Below are positions 16,129 through 25,276 of a stretch of DNA of 47,331 nucleotides, one piece after another (positions within the stretch are counted from its first letter, which is position 1; the number at the start of each line of letters is the position of its first letter). A program made the translations under genes and the position numbers. The notes under the pieces are model-generated. The model made no database searches, was not told the origin of the DNA, and worked only from the letters and a program-made list of their open reading frames with translations. This stretch comes from Neglectibacter sp. X58. GTDB taxonomy: Bacteria > Bacillota > Clostridia > Oscillospirales > Acutalibacteraceae. Where the stretch lies: positions 1 to 47,331 of the forward strand of contig NZ_QWEO01000018.1 in NCBI RefSeq assembly GCF_009936035.1, given 5' to 3'.

Positions 16129-16893
16129 ATGGGGAAGATTATTTGCGCGGCAAACCAGAAGGGCGGCGTGGGGAAAACCACCACAGCCGTAAATCTGGCG
16201 GCGGCGCTGGGAAGTATGAAGAAAAAGGTTCTGCTGGCAGATACAGACCCCCAGGGCAATTCCACCAGCGGCGTAGGCGTGGATAAGCGGAACTGCACTG
16301 CAAGCATATATGACGTGATGATAAACGGCGCAAAGGCTAAAGACGCCATTGTGCAGACGGAATTCGAGGGCCTGTGGCTTCTGCCCTCCACCATGGATCT
16401 GGCTGCGGCGGAACTGGAGCTTGCAAACATGGAAAGCCGGGCGGTCAAATTAAAGGAAGCCCTGGACAGCGTGCGGGGGGAATATGATTATGTGATTATC
16501 GACTGCCCTCCTTCTTTAGGCCTTATCACTATCAACGACTTAAGCTGTGCAGACACTGTGCTCATTCCTATCCAGTGTGAGTTTTACGCTCTGGAAGGGC
16601 TTTCCCAGCTTATAAACACAGTGCGCCGGGTAAAGCGGCAGTATAACGAGCGCCTGGAGCTGGAAGGCGTGCTGCTCACCATGTATGACGGGCGCTTAAA
16701 CCTCACCCAGCAGGTGGTGGAGGAAGTGAAGAAATTCTTCCCCCGCAAGGTTTTCAAAACTGTCATACCCAGGGCCGTCCGTCTGTCCGAGGCCCCGGGC
16801 TTTGGGCAGCCAGTGCTGTACTATGATAAAAATTCCCGGGGCGCCAAAGCTTACGGGGAGTTGGCCCAGGAAATCATAAAGAGCAAGGTGTAA
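16129..16893 (+). CDS. parA: Chromosome-partitioning ATPase ParA (Soj)
   Basis: 254-aa ParA/MinD-type ATPase that works with ParB at parS in origin segregation and, in Bacillus, regulates DnaA. Deviant Walker A KGGVGKTT at residues 11-18; DTDPQGNSTSGVG; Walker B YVIIDCPPSLGLIT; late FKTVIPRAVRLSEAPGFGQP. Length equals B. subtilis Soj (253 aa). AAAGAAAGGGGC precedes the ATG. It is followed by parB after 44 bp or less. Confidence 0.96.
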   Translation: MGKIICAANQKGGVGKTTTAVNLAAALGSMKKKVLLADTDPQGNSTSGVGVDKRNCTASIYDVMINGAKAKDAIVQTEFEGLWLLPSTMDLAAAELELANMESRAVKLKEALDSVRGEYDYVIIDCPPSLGLITINDLSCADTVLIPIQCEFYALEGLSQLINTVRRVKRQYNERLELEGVLLTMYDGRLNLTQQVVEEVKKFFPRKVFKTVIPRAVRLSEAPGFGQPVLYYDKNSRGAKAYGELAQEIIKSKV

Positions 16894-16937
16894 GAATGCT
16901 GGCCCGGATGCCAAGAGAAAAGGAGATGGTTCGCCAT

Positions 16938-17795
16938 ATGAAAAAAAGGGGACTGGGAAAGGGCTTTGAGACAATCTTTGCGGAAAATACAGCGGAGAGC
17001 GCCGAGGGCACTGTCGCCGTAAAACTCAGCGAGATAGAGCCAAACCGGGACCAGCCCAGAAAAGAGTTTGACAGTGAAGCCCTTTCCGAGCTGGCAGATT
17101 CCATTGCCCAGCATGGGGTGCTGCAGCCCCTGCTGCTGCGGCCCATGGTCACAGGGGGATACCGCATCGTGGCAGGCGAGCGCCGCTGGCGGGCAGCGCG
17201 GATGGCAGGTATCAGCGAGGTGCCGGCAGTTATCCGGGAGATGACAGACGCGGAGGAAATGCTCTTTGCCCTGATTGAAAATCTGCAGCGGGAGGACTTA
17301 AGCCCCCTGGAAGAAGCCAGAGGGTATCAAACCCTGATAGATGTGCAGGGTTTCACCCAGGAGGAAGTCTCCCAGACCGTAGGCAAATCCCGCCCTGCCG
17401 TAACAAATTCCCTGCGGCTTTTAAACCTTCCGGAGGATGTGCAGGAGATGCTGGAAAGAGGGGAAATCACAGCAGGCCATGCCCGCACGCTGTTAAGCTT
17501 TAAAACCCCGGAGGCCATGCGGCTGGGGGCGGAAAAAGCAAAGGAGGGCGCTTCTGTACGGGAGCTGGAAAACCTTTCCAAGCGCCTGCAGGAACAGCCT
17601 GCCAGCAAAAAAACGCCTGCTGTAAAGAAAAATCAGTATTATGAAGAAGCCCAGTTAGCAGTAGGCCAGTGCTTGAACCGAAAGGTAAAGGTGGCGGGCA
17701 ATAAGAAAAAAGGAATGCTGACCATTGAATTTTACGGGGAAGAGGATTTAAAGAACCTCCTGTCAGATTTAAAGCTGCAAGAATCCCAGGAATAA
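16938..17795 (+). CDS. parB: Chromosome-partitioning protein ParB (Spo0J)
   Basis: 285-aa CTPase clamp that binds parS. The N-terminal MKKRGLGKGFETIF is the ParA-stimulating peptide typical of Spo0J; CTP-binding GERRWRAARMAG at 80-91; ENLQREDLSPLEEARGYQ; HTH SRPAVTNSLRLLNL. Specificity positions read R152, S158, N163, G180, so ParB-like at the two most telling sites (R and G) and unlike the upstream Noc. ATG 16938 chosen: AAAAGGAG ends 12 nt upstream and the conserved N-terminus starts here; ATGs at 16896 and 16926 are in frame alternatives. Confidence 0.94.
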   Translation: MKKRGLGKGFETIFAENTAESAEGTVAVKLSEIEPNRDQPRKEFDSEALSELADSIAQHGVLQPLLLRPMVTGGYRIVAGERRWRAARMAGISEVPAVIREMTDAEEMLFALIENLQREDLSPLEEARGYQTLIDVQGFTQEEVSQTVGKSRPAVTNSLRLLNLPEDVQEMLERGEITAGHARTLLSFKTPEAMRLGAEKAKEGASVRELENLSKRLQEQPASKKTPAVKKNQYYEEAQLAVGQCLNRKVKVAGNKKKGMLTIEFYGEEDLKNLLSDLKLQESQE

Positions 17796-17825
17796 CCAAA
17801 TATAAATAAAGCTCAAATCTCAGTT

Positions 17826-17886
17826 TTTTGGTCAAGCTTTTTTTCAAAAAAGCTTGCAGGGTTTGGGACGGAGTCCCAAGGTCTTA
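17826..17886 (+). repeat. Two-hairpin intergenic repeat after parB
   Basis: Cleanest copy of the dispersed element. Hairpin 1: CAAGCTTTTTT 17833-17843 with AAAAAAGCTTG 17846-17856. Hairpin 2: TTGGGAC 17863-17869, GGA loop, GTCCCAA 17873-17879. It ends in GGTCTTA. Lies between parB and serS and may act as a terminator or processing site. Confidence 0.8.
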
Positions 17887-17908
17887 AAAGAGGAAAGGAG
17901 AAAAGAAA

Positions 17909-19186
17909 ATGCTGGATATAAAACTGGTACGCACCGATCCGGATTTGGTGAAAGAAAACATGCGAAAGAAATTCCAGGAGGACAAGCTGCCCTTAGTAGA
18001 CGAGGTGCTGGAACTGGACGCAGCCTTCCGGGCTTCCAAGGCCCGGGGCGATGAACTTCGCCAGCAGCGCAACCTTATCAGCAAGGAAATCGGCAAGCTG
18101 ATGGGCCAGGGCAAAAAAGAGGAGGCCGAAGAAACCAAGAAAAAGGTGCAGGCCATTGCCGGGGAACTGCAGGAAATGGAAGAAAAGGAAGCCCAGATGA
18201 GCGAAGAAATCCACAAGCGCATGCTGGTAATCCCCAACATCATTGACAGCTCCGTTCCCATCGGCCGGGATGACAGCGAAAACGTAGAGCTGGAAAAATT
18301 TGGCGATCCAGTGGTGCCGGACTATGAAATCCCCTACCATACCGATATCATGGAAAAGTTCAGCGGCATCGACCTGGACAGCGCCCGGAAAACCAGCGGC
18401 AACGGTTTTTATTACCTGATGGGAGACATTGCCCGGCTCCATTCCGCTGTGCTGTCCTATGCCCGGGATTTCATGATCAGCAAGGGCTTCACCTACTGCA
18501 TCCCTCCCTTTATGATCCGCAGCGACGTAGTAACAGGGGTCATGAGCTTTGCGGAAATGGAAAATATGATGTATAAGATAGAAGGGGAGGATCTCTACCT
18601 CATCGGCACCAGCGAGCACTCCATGATAGGCAAATTCATCGACACCATCCTGCCAGAGGATGCCCTGCCCCAAACCCTCACCAGCTATTCCCCCTGCTTC
18701 CGCAAGGAGGTAGGCGCTCATGGTATTGAGGAACGGGGTGTATACCGGGTACACCAGTTTGAAAAGCAGGAAATGATCGTGGTGTGCAAGCCCGAAGACA
18801 GCATGGCATGGTATGAAAAAATGTGGAACTACACAGTAGAGCTGTTCCGCTCCATGGATATCCCCGTCCGCACCCTGGAGTGCTGCTCCGGCGATCTGGC
18901 AGATTTAAAGGTAAAGAGCGTGGACATTGAAGCCTGGTCCCCCCGGCAGAAAAAATATTTTGAGGTGGGAAGCTGTTCCAACCTGGGAGATGCCCAGGCC
19001 CGACGGCTGGGCATCCGCATTAAGGGAAAAGATGGCAATTATTTTGCCCACACCCTGAATAACACCGTAGTTACGCCTCCCCGTATGCTCATTGCTTTCC
19101 TGGAAAATAATCTCCAGGCCGACGGCTCCGTCAAAATCCCCCAGCCCCTCCAGATGTATATGGGTGGCCAGTCCCAGATTAAGTGA
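17909..19186 (+). CDS. serS: Seryl-tRNA synthetase
   Basis: Class II synthetase of 425 aa, the same length as B. subtilis SerS. N-terminal coiled-coil arm about residues 30-105 (GKKEEAEETKKKVQAIAGEL). Motif 2 region CFRKEVGAHGIEERGVYRVHQFEKQE. Motif 3 reads HTLNNTVVTPPRMLIAFLEN instead of the common [20 protein letters not shown] pattern, keeping the Arg. TSEHS stands for the usual TAE motif. AAAGGAG precedes the ATG. There is no room for a T-box leader (113 bp gap filled by a repeat). Confidence 0.95.
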   Translation: MLDIKLVRTDPDLVKENMRKKFQEDKLPLVDEVLELDAAFRASKARGDELRQQRNLISKEIGKLMGQGKKEEAEETKKKVQAIAGELQEMEEKEAQMSEEIHKRMLVIPNIIDSSVPIGRDDSENVELEKFGDPVVPDYEIPYHTDIMEKFSGIDLDSARKTSGNGFYYLMGDIARLHSAVLSYARDFMISKGFTYCIPPFMIRSDVVTGVMSFAEMENMMYKIEGEDLYLIGTSEHSMIGKFIDTILPEDALPQTLTSYSPCFRKEVGAHGIEERGVYRVHQFEKQEMIVVCKPEDSMAWYEKMWNYTVELFRSMDIPVRTLECCSGDLADLKVKSVDIEAWSPRQKKYFEVGSCSNLGDAQARRLGIRIKGKDGNYFAHTLNNTVVTPPRMLIAFLENNLQADGSVKIPQPLQMYMGGQSQIK

Positions 19187-19202
19187 CCAGCTTTGCTGGG
19201 AT

Positions 19203-19263
19203 GTCTAAGATCGTGGGACTTCGTCCCACACCCTACAAGCCTTTTTGAGAAAAAGGCTTGACC
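19203..19263 (-). repeat. Two-hairpin intergenic repeat after serS (minus orientation)
   Basis: On the minus strand: CAAGCCTTTTT with AAAAAGGCTTG (19236-19260), then GTGGGAC-GAA-GTCCCAC (19213-19229) and a CGATCTTA end. Same layout as 17826 with different but complementary stem bases. Confidence 0.78.
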
Positions 19264-19274
19264 TAAAAACCTTT

Positions 19275-19320
19275 ATAAAAATCCCCCTTGGGGCCTTTAG
19301 GCCCTGAGGGGGATTTTTAT
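19275..19320. terminator. Strong bidirectional terminator between serS and araC-type gene
   Basis: About 21 continuous pairs: 19275-19295 with 19300-19320, TTTA loop, with A/T-rich ends giving a T tail on both strands. It separates convergent serS and the AraC regulator. Confidence 0.88.
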
Positions 19321-19327
19321 GGAAGTT

Positions 19328-19388
19328 CTTAATCAACTTTCTTTCAAGAAAGTTGCAGAGTGCGAGACAGAGTCTCGCGGCCTTAAGC
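19328..19388 (+). repeat. Two-hairpin intergenic repeat
   Basis: CAACTTTCTT 19334-19343 with AAGAAAGTTG 19346-19355, then GCGAGAC 19362-19368, AGA, GTCTCGC 19372-19378, and CGGCCTTAAG. Second copy in the same serS-araC gap, in opposite orientation to the one at 19203. Confidence 0.78.
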
Positions 19389-19405
19389 ACCCCCAGCAGG
19401 GCTGA

Positions 19406-20296
19406 TCACTTAGCCCGGACAGGCAGCCAAACGCCGCTTTCGTAGTCGTTGGGAGAAGAATCAGGGCAGCAATCCATAGAATACCACTCCAGGTTGATGG
19501 GCATAGAGGGTTCATAGTCCGGGTTTCCGGGAAGCCACTCGGAAAATACCTTGGTGTTCACAGATTGCAAAGCCCCGGGCAGCGGCCCAACACAGCGGAA
19601 TTTTGCCCAGTCCGCGGCAGGCACATGGATGGTAGCCATCCCCAGGGGCACAGGCCCGCCCTTATATATCCCTCCAATCATGTAGAAGAACCTTCCCTCG
19701 GCAAAACCCTGGAAGCAGGCGCCAAATTCCCCTATTTTGTGGTCAAATATAGCTTTCTCTACCTCATTCTGTGTTTCATGCTGGGAAGAGCTGGATGCCA
19801 GCGCCATCACCTCGTCCCAGAACTTAGGGATTTCCCCATAAGACGTTTCGTGCTGGAACTCCCGGATAAAGCCAATCAACTCAAATCCGTCCATCTTTTC
19901 AATCTTGTAATCCATTTCGTTTCCTCCTTGTATTTCAATTTTTACTGTAAGAGGCAGGAAAGGCTTGATTGCCCTGGAATTTTTCCGCACCTGGGAGGGC
20001 GGCAGGCCATGGAAGCGCGTGAAAGCCTTGGTGAAGCTTTCAGGGGTATCATAGCCGTATTTATAGGCGGCCTCCAAAACCGTACCGCTGCCGGAAAGCA
20101 TGTCCAGCGCCGCCAGATACAGCCTGCGGCAGCGCAAGTACTCCCCCAGGGTATAGCCTGTCACCATGCGGAAGCCATGCTGGAGATAAAAAGGGGAAAT
20201 GTGTACCGCTTCCGCCACGTCCGCCGGGCCGATGTCCTCCAGCAGGTTCTTTTCCATGTAGGCGATAGCGCCCCGCAGGCATTCTGTCCATTCCAT
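19406..20296 (-). CDS. AraC-family regulator with GyrI-like effector domain
   Basis: 296 aa. Residues 1-105 are a double HTH of AraC/Rob type (IGPADVAEAVHISPFYLQH, then VLEAAYKYGYDTPESFTKAFTRFHGLPPSQVRKN). Residues about 125-296 are a GyrI-like small-molecule-binding domain (YKIEKMDGFELIGFIREF ... PNDYESGVWLPVRAK). This layout is known from Rob/BmrR-type multidrug sensors. It sits downstream of an MFS gene on the same strand, suggesting it may control drug export; the ligand is unknown. Confidence 0.9.
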   Translation of the reverse strand: MEWTECLRGAIAYMEKNLLEDIGPADVAEAVHISPFYLQHGFRMVTGYTLGEYLRCRRLYLAALDMLSGSGTVLEAAYKYGYDTPESFTKAFTRFHGLPPSQVRKNSRAIKPFLPLTVKIEIQGGNEMDYKIEKMDGFELIGFIREFQHETSYGEIPKFWDEVMALASSSSQHETQNEVEKAIFDHKIGEFGACFQGFAEGRFFYMIGGIYKGGPVPLGMATIHVPAADWAKFRCVGPLPGALQSVNTKVFSEWLPGNPDYEPSMPINLEWYSMDCCPDSSPNDYESGVWLPVRAK

Positions 20297-20339
20297 AAGC
20301 TTGCCCTCCTTTGTCCTCCTGCTTCGCTTTTAGTATAGC

Positions 20340-20369
20340 AAAAAGACAGGCCCTGCCGCCTGTCTTTTT
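20340..20369 (-). terminator. MFS gene terminator
   Basis: AAAAAGACAGGC pairs perfectly with GCCTGTCTTTTT across a 6-nt loop, ending in five Ts on the minus strand. It separates the MFS gene from the AraC gene, so the latter probably has its own promoter; a TATACT on the minus strand overlaps at 20330-20335. Confidence 0.85.
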
Positions 20370-20382
20370 GTGCCCGGTTTTG

Positions 20383-21606
20383 TCAATTTGCCACAGCCGC
20401 GTTTTTTTCTTTTTTGTGCCGGAAGGACAACAGGAAAATAAGGGAGCTTACAAGGTATGCACAGCCCACAGCTATATAGAAGGGTTTCGCGCCAATAGCG
20501 TCAAACACCACGCCGCCCAGAAGATTCCCCAAGATACCGGCCACAGAGGAGACAGAGGCGAAAAAAGCCTGGGCGCTGGCTTTCAGGTGATCCGGGGCCA
20601 GCTCATACACATAGTTTAAAGAGGAGCCGATAAACAGGCCGTTGCCCAGCCCGAAGAAAGTGCAGCACAGCAGCATCCCTGGCAGGGAACCTGCAAAGGT
20701 GCCAAAGCCCAAACATTCCAAAGCCATCAGCACCGGCGCCCCCAGCACCAGCACCCGCAGTGGGAACCGCTGGCGCAGGCGCACCATAAATAAGAGGAAG
20801 GGGATCTCCATAAAAGCCCGGAGCGCCAGGATAATGCCATACTGCTCAGTGGAAACATGAATTTCGCCCATAAAATAGGGGATGAAATTTCCTTCACAGC
20901 TTGCAGCTATGTAAAAGATAAGCGCAAAGAAAAGAAAAGAGACATAAGCCTTGTTCTTAAAGAGTTCCCCCAGGTTCATGCCGCCCTTTTCCGATTTCCC
21001 GGCTTTGCCCCGGCGGGGCCTGGAATTTGGCTCCCGGGCAAGAATCACGCAAATAATAGCCGGTATCATCAAAAGTCCGCTTATCCAAAAGGTGTTAGGC
21101 ACCCCAACCTTAGGCAGGACAGCGGCAATCCATATGCTTCCCACTGTGAACAGCAAAGAGCCAAGCCCCCGCAGCACGCCGAAATTCAGGCGCAGCTCAT
21201 TGCAGTTTCGCACCAGCAGGTTTTCATCAAAGGTGGCAACAGAGCCGCGGAAAAAGTTCAGGGCAGGAATGAAGCAGGTAAAAAGCAGAGGGGAATAGGG
21301 CAGGCCTGTAGGAATAAGGGGCACCAGGGCATACAGGGTGGAGCCTACCCCCAGGACAAGGATAAGAACCTTGCGGATAGAACCAAACTTATCGCTTACC
21401 ATGCCCCAGAAGGATACGGAAGCAATGGTGACCGCAGAGGAGATGGCATTGAGCACGCCTAAATTTGACGCGGAGAAACCCACGCTCTGCAGGTAAACGC
21501 TCTGATAACAGCCAAAGGCCCAGGCAAACCAGAAAAGCCCGGTTACTCCCAGCAGGATGATAGAGTGGCGGGCGGCGGGGCCAAGACGGGAAAAGATACG
21601 GTTCAT
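20383..21606 (-). CDS. MFS transporter (MFS_1-like / LacY-type fold)
   Basis: 407-aa polytopic protein with about 12 predicted membrane segments (ILLGVTGLFWFAWAFGCYQ, LLFTVGSIWIAAVLP, AYVSFLFFALIFYIAASCEGN). The loop WGMVSDKFGSIRKVL after segment 2 is the MFS signature G-x-x-x-D-R/K-x-G. Substrate unknown. ATG 21606 follows AAGGAGG; the ORF extends 20 codons further upstream without support. Neighbouring AraC-type regulator suggests an exporter or nucleoside/sugar-type permease. Confidence 0.85.
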   Translation of the reverse strand: MNRIFSRLGPAARHSIILLGVTGLFWFAWAFGCYQSVYLQSVGFSASNLGVLNAISSAVTIASVSFWGMVSDKFGSIRKVLILVLGVGSTLYALVPLIPTGLPYSPLLFTCFIPALNFFRGSVATFDENLLVRNCNELRLNFGVLRGLGSLLFTVGSIWIAAVLPKVGVPNTFWISGLLMIPAIICVILAREPNSRPRRGKAGKSEKGGMNLGELFKNKAYVSFLFFALIFYIAASCEGNFIPYFMGEIHVSTEQYGIILALRAFMEIPFLLFMVRLRQRFPLRVLVLGAPVLMALECLGFGTFAGSLPGMLLCCTFFGLGNGLFIGSSLNYVYELAPDHLKASAQAFFASVSSVAGILGNLLGGVVFDAIGAKPFYIAVGCAYLVSSLIFLLSFRHKKEKNAAVAN

Positions 21607-21668
21607 GAGGAATAGACCTCCTTTTAGTCCTGTAAAAAATAAAATAATACACCTCAGTCTTTGCACAG

Positions 21669-21695
21669 ATTATAGCAAAGCGCGTGTTCTGTCAA
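21669..21695 (-). promoter_or_regulatory. MFS gene promoter
   Basis: Minus-strand TTGACA 21695-21690 and TATAAT 21674-21669, both consensus but with a short 15-bp spacer, which may make it weak or activator-dependent. Confidence 0.55.
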
Positions 21696-21810
21696 TGGGT
21701 TTTTGAAAAATAATAGGGGAAAAGGGAAAGTATTTTTCAGGCGGGTGAAAAACCCCAATAAAGCGGAAAAAAGGGCAGAATTTTTTGGCAGGGGAAAAGG
21801 AAAATACAGC

Positions 21811-21839
21811 TTGCAAAGCAGAGGGGCAAATGCTATAAT
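21811..21839 (+). promoter_or_regulatory. guaB promoter
   Basis: TTGCAA at 21811-21816, 17-bp spacer, TATAAT at 21834-21839 with TGC before it (extended -10). The 70-nt leader shows no purine riboswitch fold. Confidence 0.82.
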
Positions 21840-21849
21840 CATAAATTAA

Positions 21850-23388
<1,539 letters not shown>

Positions 23389-23410
23389 AAGCAAGCCCTT
23401 AAAATTGGTT

Positions 23411-23490
23411 TTCCGGTCAAACGGCTTTTTCAAAAGGGTTTGTGGGATTCCAAAGGGCAAAGCCCTTTGGGCGCAGCCCGTAGGCTGCGA
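23411..23490 (+). repeat. Intergenic hairpin repeat after guaB
   Basis: GGTCAAAC ... GTTTG stem (23418-23442), CCAAAGGGC 23450-23458 with GCCCTTTGG 23462-23470, plus a third hairpin CGCAGCC/GGCTGCG at 23472-23489. Variant of the two-hairpin family. Likely ends the guaB transcript ahead of the tRNA promoter. Confidence 0.7.
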
Positions 23491-23536
23491 AACCTCCCCT
23501 GCCTCAGAAATTTTGCCAAATAAACGCAAAAACCTC

Positions 23537-23565
23537 TTGACAAGCATCGAATCTTGTATTATAAT
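23537..23565 (+). promoter_or_regulatory. tRNA operon promoter
   Basis: TTGACA 23537-23542, 17-bp spacer, TATAAT 23560-23565: perfect consensus, 40 bp before tRNA-Met. Confidence 0.9.
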
Positions 23566-23605
23566 AAATAGCGCCTTAGACTTATAAAAGTTAAGGCGCA
23601 TATGT

Positions 23606-23682
23606 GGCGGCATAGCTCAGCTGGCTAGAGCATTCGGTTCATACCCGAAGTGTCGATGGTTCAAGTCCATTTGCCGCTACCA
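23606..23682 (+). tRNA. tRNA-Met (CAU), elongator
   Basis: 77 nt including encoded CCA. Acceptor GGCGGCA pairs with TGCCGCT (G1-U72). Anticodon stem TTCGG/CCGAA holds loop TTCATAC, anticodon CAT. The anticodon stem lacks the three G-C pairs of initiator tRNA, and the body resembles Bacillus elongator tRNA-Met; a lysidine tRNA-Ile2 is the less likely alternative. Confidence 0.93.
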
Positions 23683-23685
23683 TAT

Positions 23686-23760
23686 GGCCCGGTGGTCAAG
23701 CGGTTAAGACACCGCCCTTTCACGGCGGTAACACGAGTTCGATTCTCGTCCGGGTCACCA
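23686..23760 (+). tRNA. tRNA-Glu (UUC)
   Basis: 75 nt with encoded CCA. Acceptor GGCCCGG pairs with CCGGGTC; anticodon stem CCGCC/GGCGG with loop CTTTCAC, anticodon TTC. It is 3 nt after tRNA-Met, one transcript. Confidence 0.95.
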
Positions 23761-23772
23761 AACAAAAAGACA

Positions 23773-23815
23773 AACACCGGGCCTGTACAAGCGGGTACCG
23801 GGTTTTCTTTTTCCG
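23773..23815 (+). terminator. tRNA operon terminator
   Basis: Imperfect GC-rich hairpin (CCGG/CCGG core with AAC/GTT base, small bulges) followed by TTTTCTTTTT. Confidence 0.6.
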
Positions 23816-23851
23816 TTATCATACAGGAAAATTTGGAAGGGGACGTGTGCA

Positions 23852-24361
23852 ATGTGTAAAAAGATTTTCGGGCTTCTGCTTTCCGTGGCGGTTTTGCTGG
23901 GACTTACAGCCTGCGGCGGGACAGGCCAGAGCCTGCCCAAGCTGGAGCTTCCTGAGGACGGGCAGATCCAGATGAGCAAAATCGGCAGGCCGGACACCCT
24001 GGAAGGCCTATGCGAGTATATGGCAGAGGGACTGGCCTTTGCCGGGGATCCGGTGGAGATGTCCTATAAGGAGATCGGGGCCATCGCCGGCGTGCGGTAC
24101 AGGTTCACCTATAACGGCAGCACTGTGCAGGTGGAGTTCTATGAATTCGATCCCGACAACCTGGATGAAAAGGGCAAGGCCTGCCTGGACAGCGTTCAGG
24201 AAAAGGGTGTAATCACAGTGCTGGACAACGAGGTGCCTGCCGTGCTCAATGGAAAATACCTGATGATTTATACAGACACCAGCAAAAAGGAAGAAAACAC
24301 AGCCCAGAAGGAGCGGGTAGAGCAATTGTTCCTGGATTTTGCCGGGTTTAAAGCCAATTAA
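23852..24361 (+). CDS. Hypothetical lipoprotein
   Basis: 169 aa. Signal peptide MCKKIFGLLLSVAVLLGLTAC with lipobox LTAC at about 18-21, so membrane-anchored on the outside. The mature part is acidic with a small alpha/beta pattern (GVRYRFTYNGSTVQVEFYEFD, GKYLMIYTD). No family recognised. Ribosome site GGAAGGGG, 12 nt upstream. Followed by its own terminator, so probably a single-gene unit read through from the tRNA region or from a weak promoter. Confidence 0.8.
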   Translation: MCKKIFGLLLSVAVLLGLTACGGTGQSLPKLELPEDGQIQMSKIGRPDTLEGLCEYMAEGLAFAGDPVEMSYKEIGAIAGVRYRFTYNGSTVQVEFYEFDPDNLDEKGKACLDSVQEKGVITVLDNEVPAVLNGKYLMIYTDTSKKEENTAQKERVEQLFLDFAGFKAN

Positions 24362-24393
24362 AATTTGTATGCACAGCCAAAAGCGCTGCCTGA

Positions 24394-24425
24394 GCGGGCC
24401 TGCGGAAAAGCAGGCCCGCTTTTTT
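24394..24425 (+). terminator. Terminator after the lipoprotein gene
   Basis: GCGGGCCTGC pairs perfectly with GCAGGCCCGC across a 6-nt loop, then six Ts. Confidence 0.92.
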
Positions 24426-24490
24426 GCGCCAAAAAGGGGAAAGGTAACAAAATTGATATAAGCAATTCCCGGCATAAACCTTGTAAAGCC

Positions 24491-24519
24491 TTGATTTCCC
24501 GGGAAAATAGGAATAAAAT
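24491..24519 (+). promoter_or_regulatory. Putative promoter of the LUD-isomerase-MATE operon
   Basis: TTGATT 24491-24496, 17-bp spacer, TAAAAT 24514-24519; moderate match. The spacer contains the palindrome at 24494-24507. Confidence 0.5.
24494..24507. promoter_or_regulatory. Noc-binding-site-like palindrome
   Basis: ATTTCCCGGGAAAA matches 13 of 14 bases of the Bacillus Noc box ATTTCCCGGGAAAT. It could also be an operator of the promoter it overlaps. Confidence 0.5.
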
Positions 24520-24568
24520 AGAACATAGCTGTATATGCAGCCATTCAGGAATGAAAGGAAGAACTGGA

Positions 24569-25216
24569 ATGGATAAAAACAAGCAGGCCATGGTGCAGAT
24601 GAAAATCCAGCGCACAATGCAGGCTTTGGCAAAAAACAGGATCCCCGCCTTTTACGCCCCCACAAAGGAGGATGCGGTAAAGCTGGTGGAAAGCATGATG
24701 GAGCCTGGAAACATAATCTCCTGCGGCGGCACCGTAACCCTGCGGGAAACAGGCGTCCGGGATTTAATGCTCAGCGGCAAATATACGTTTTTAGACCGGG
24801 AAGCCATGAACCCAGAGGAAGTTTACCAGAAAACCTTCAGCGCCGATGTGTTCCTTACCAGCGCCAACGCTATCACCGAGGAGGGCCAGCTTTACAATGT
24901 GGACGGCCGGGGCAACCGGGTTGCCGCCATGATATACGGCCCCAAAAAGGTGGTTGTGGTGGCAGGTGTCAACAAGATTGTCCGCAATGTGGACGAAGCC
25001 ATTATGCGGGTGAAAACCACCGCCGCCCCTCCCAACGCCCTGCGCCAGAACATGGGCACCCCCTGCCAGCAGTTGGGAACCTGCGTGGGCTGCAAGGGGG
25101 ATATGGCAGAGGGCTGCGCCGCCGAAACCCGCATGTGCTGCCATTATGTGGTGACGGGCTGGCAGAAAACAGAGCGGATCCATGTCGTGCTGGTGGGGGA
25201 GGATCTGGGATACTAG
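24569..25216 (+). CDS. LUD-domain protein (DUF162, LutC/YkgG family)
   Basis: 215 aa. LUD fold motifs: IPAFYAPTKEDAVKLVESMM, ISCGGTVTLRETGV, DVFLTSANAITEEGQLYNVDGRGNRVAAMIYGPKKVVVVAGVNKIV. The C-terminus holds a cysteine cluster (CQQLGTCVGC ... CAAETRMCC) as in stand-alone LUD proteins, a possible metal site. Relatives take part in lactate use, but no LutA/LutB partners occur here, so function is open. ATG 24569 follows AAAGGAAG; the ORF runs further upstream without support. Confidence 0.85.
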   Translation: MDKNKQAMVQMKIQRTMQALAKNRIPAFYAPTKEDAVKLVESMMEPGNIISCGGTVTLRETGVRDLMLSGKYTFLDREAMNPEEVYQKTFSADVFLTSANAITEEGQLYNVDGRGNRVAAMIYGPKKVVVVAGVNKIVRNVDEAIMRVKTTAAPPNALRQNMGTPCQQLGTCVGCKGDMAEGCAAETRMCCHYVVTGWQKTERIHVVLVGEDLGY

Positions 25217-25276
25217 GCCGGTTTTTTTGAGGATAAAGGATGAAAAGGATAAAAAATATAAAGGAGGAGTCAAAAA

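Noticed and set aside
17796-17908. T-box leader for serS
   Set aside because: The gap is only 113 bp and is filled by the two-hairpin repeat; no T-box sequence or specifier loop is present.
23606-23682. Initiator tRNA-Met
   Set aside because: The acceptor has a G1-U72 pair instead of the C1-A72 mismatch, and the anticodon stem lacks three consecutive G-C pairs.
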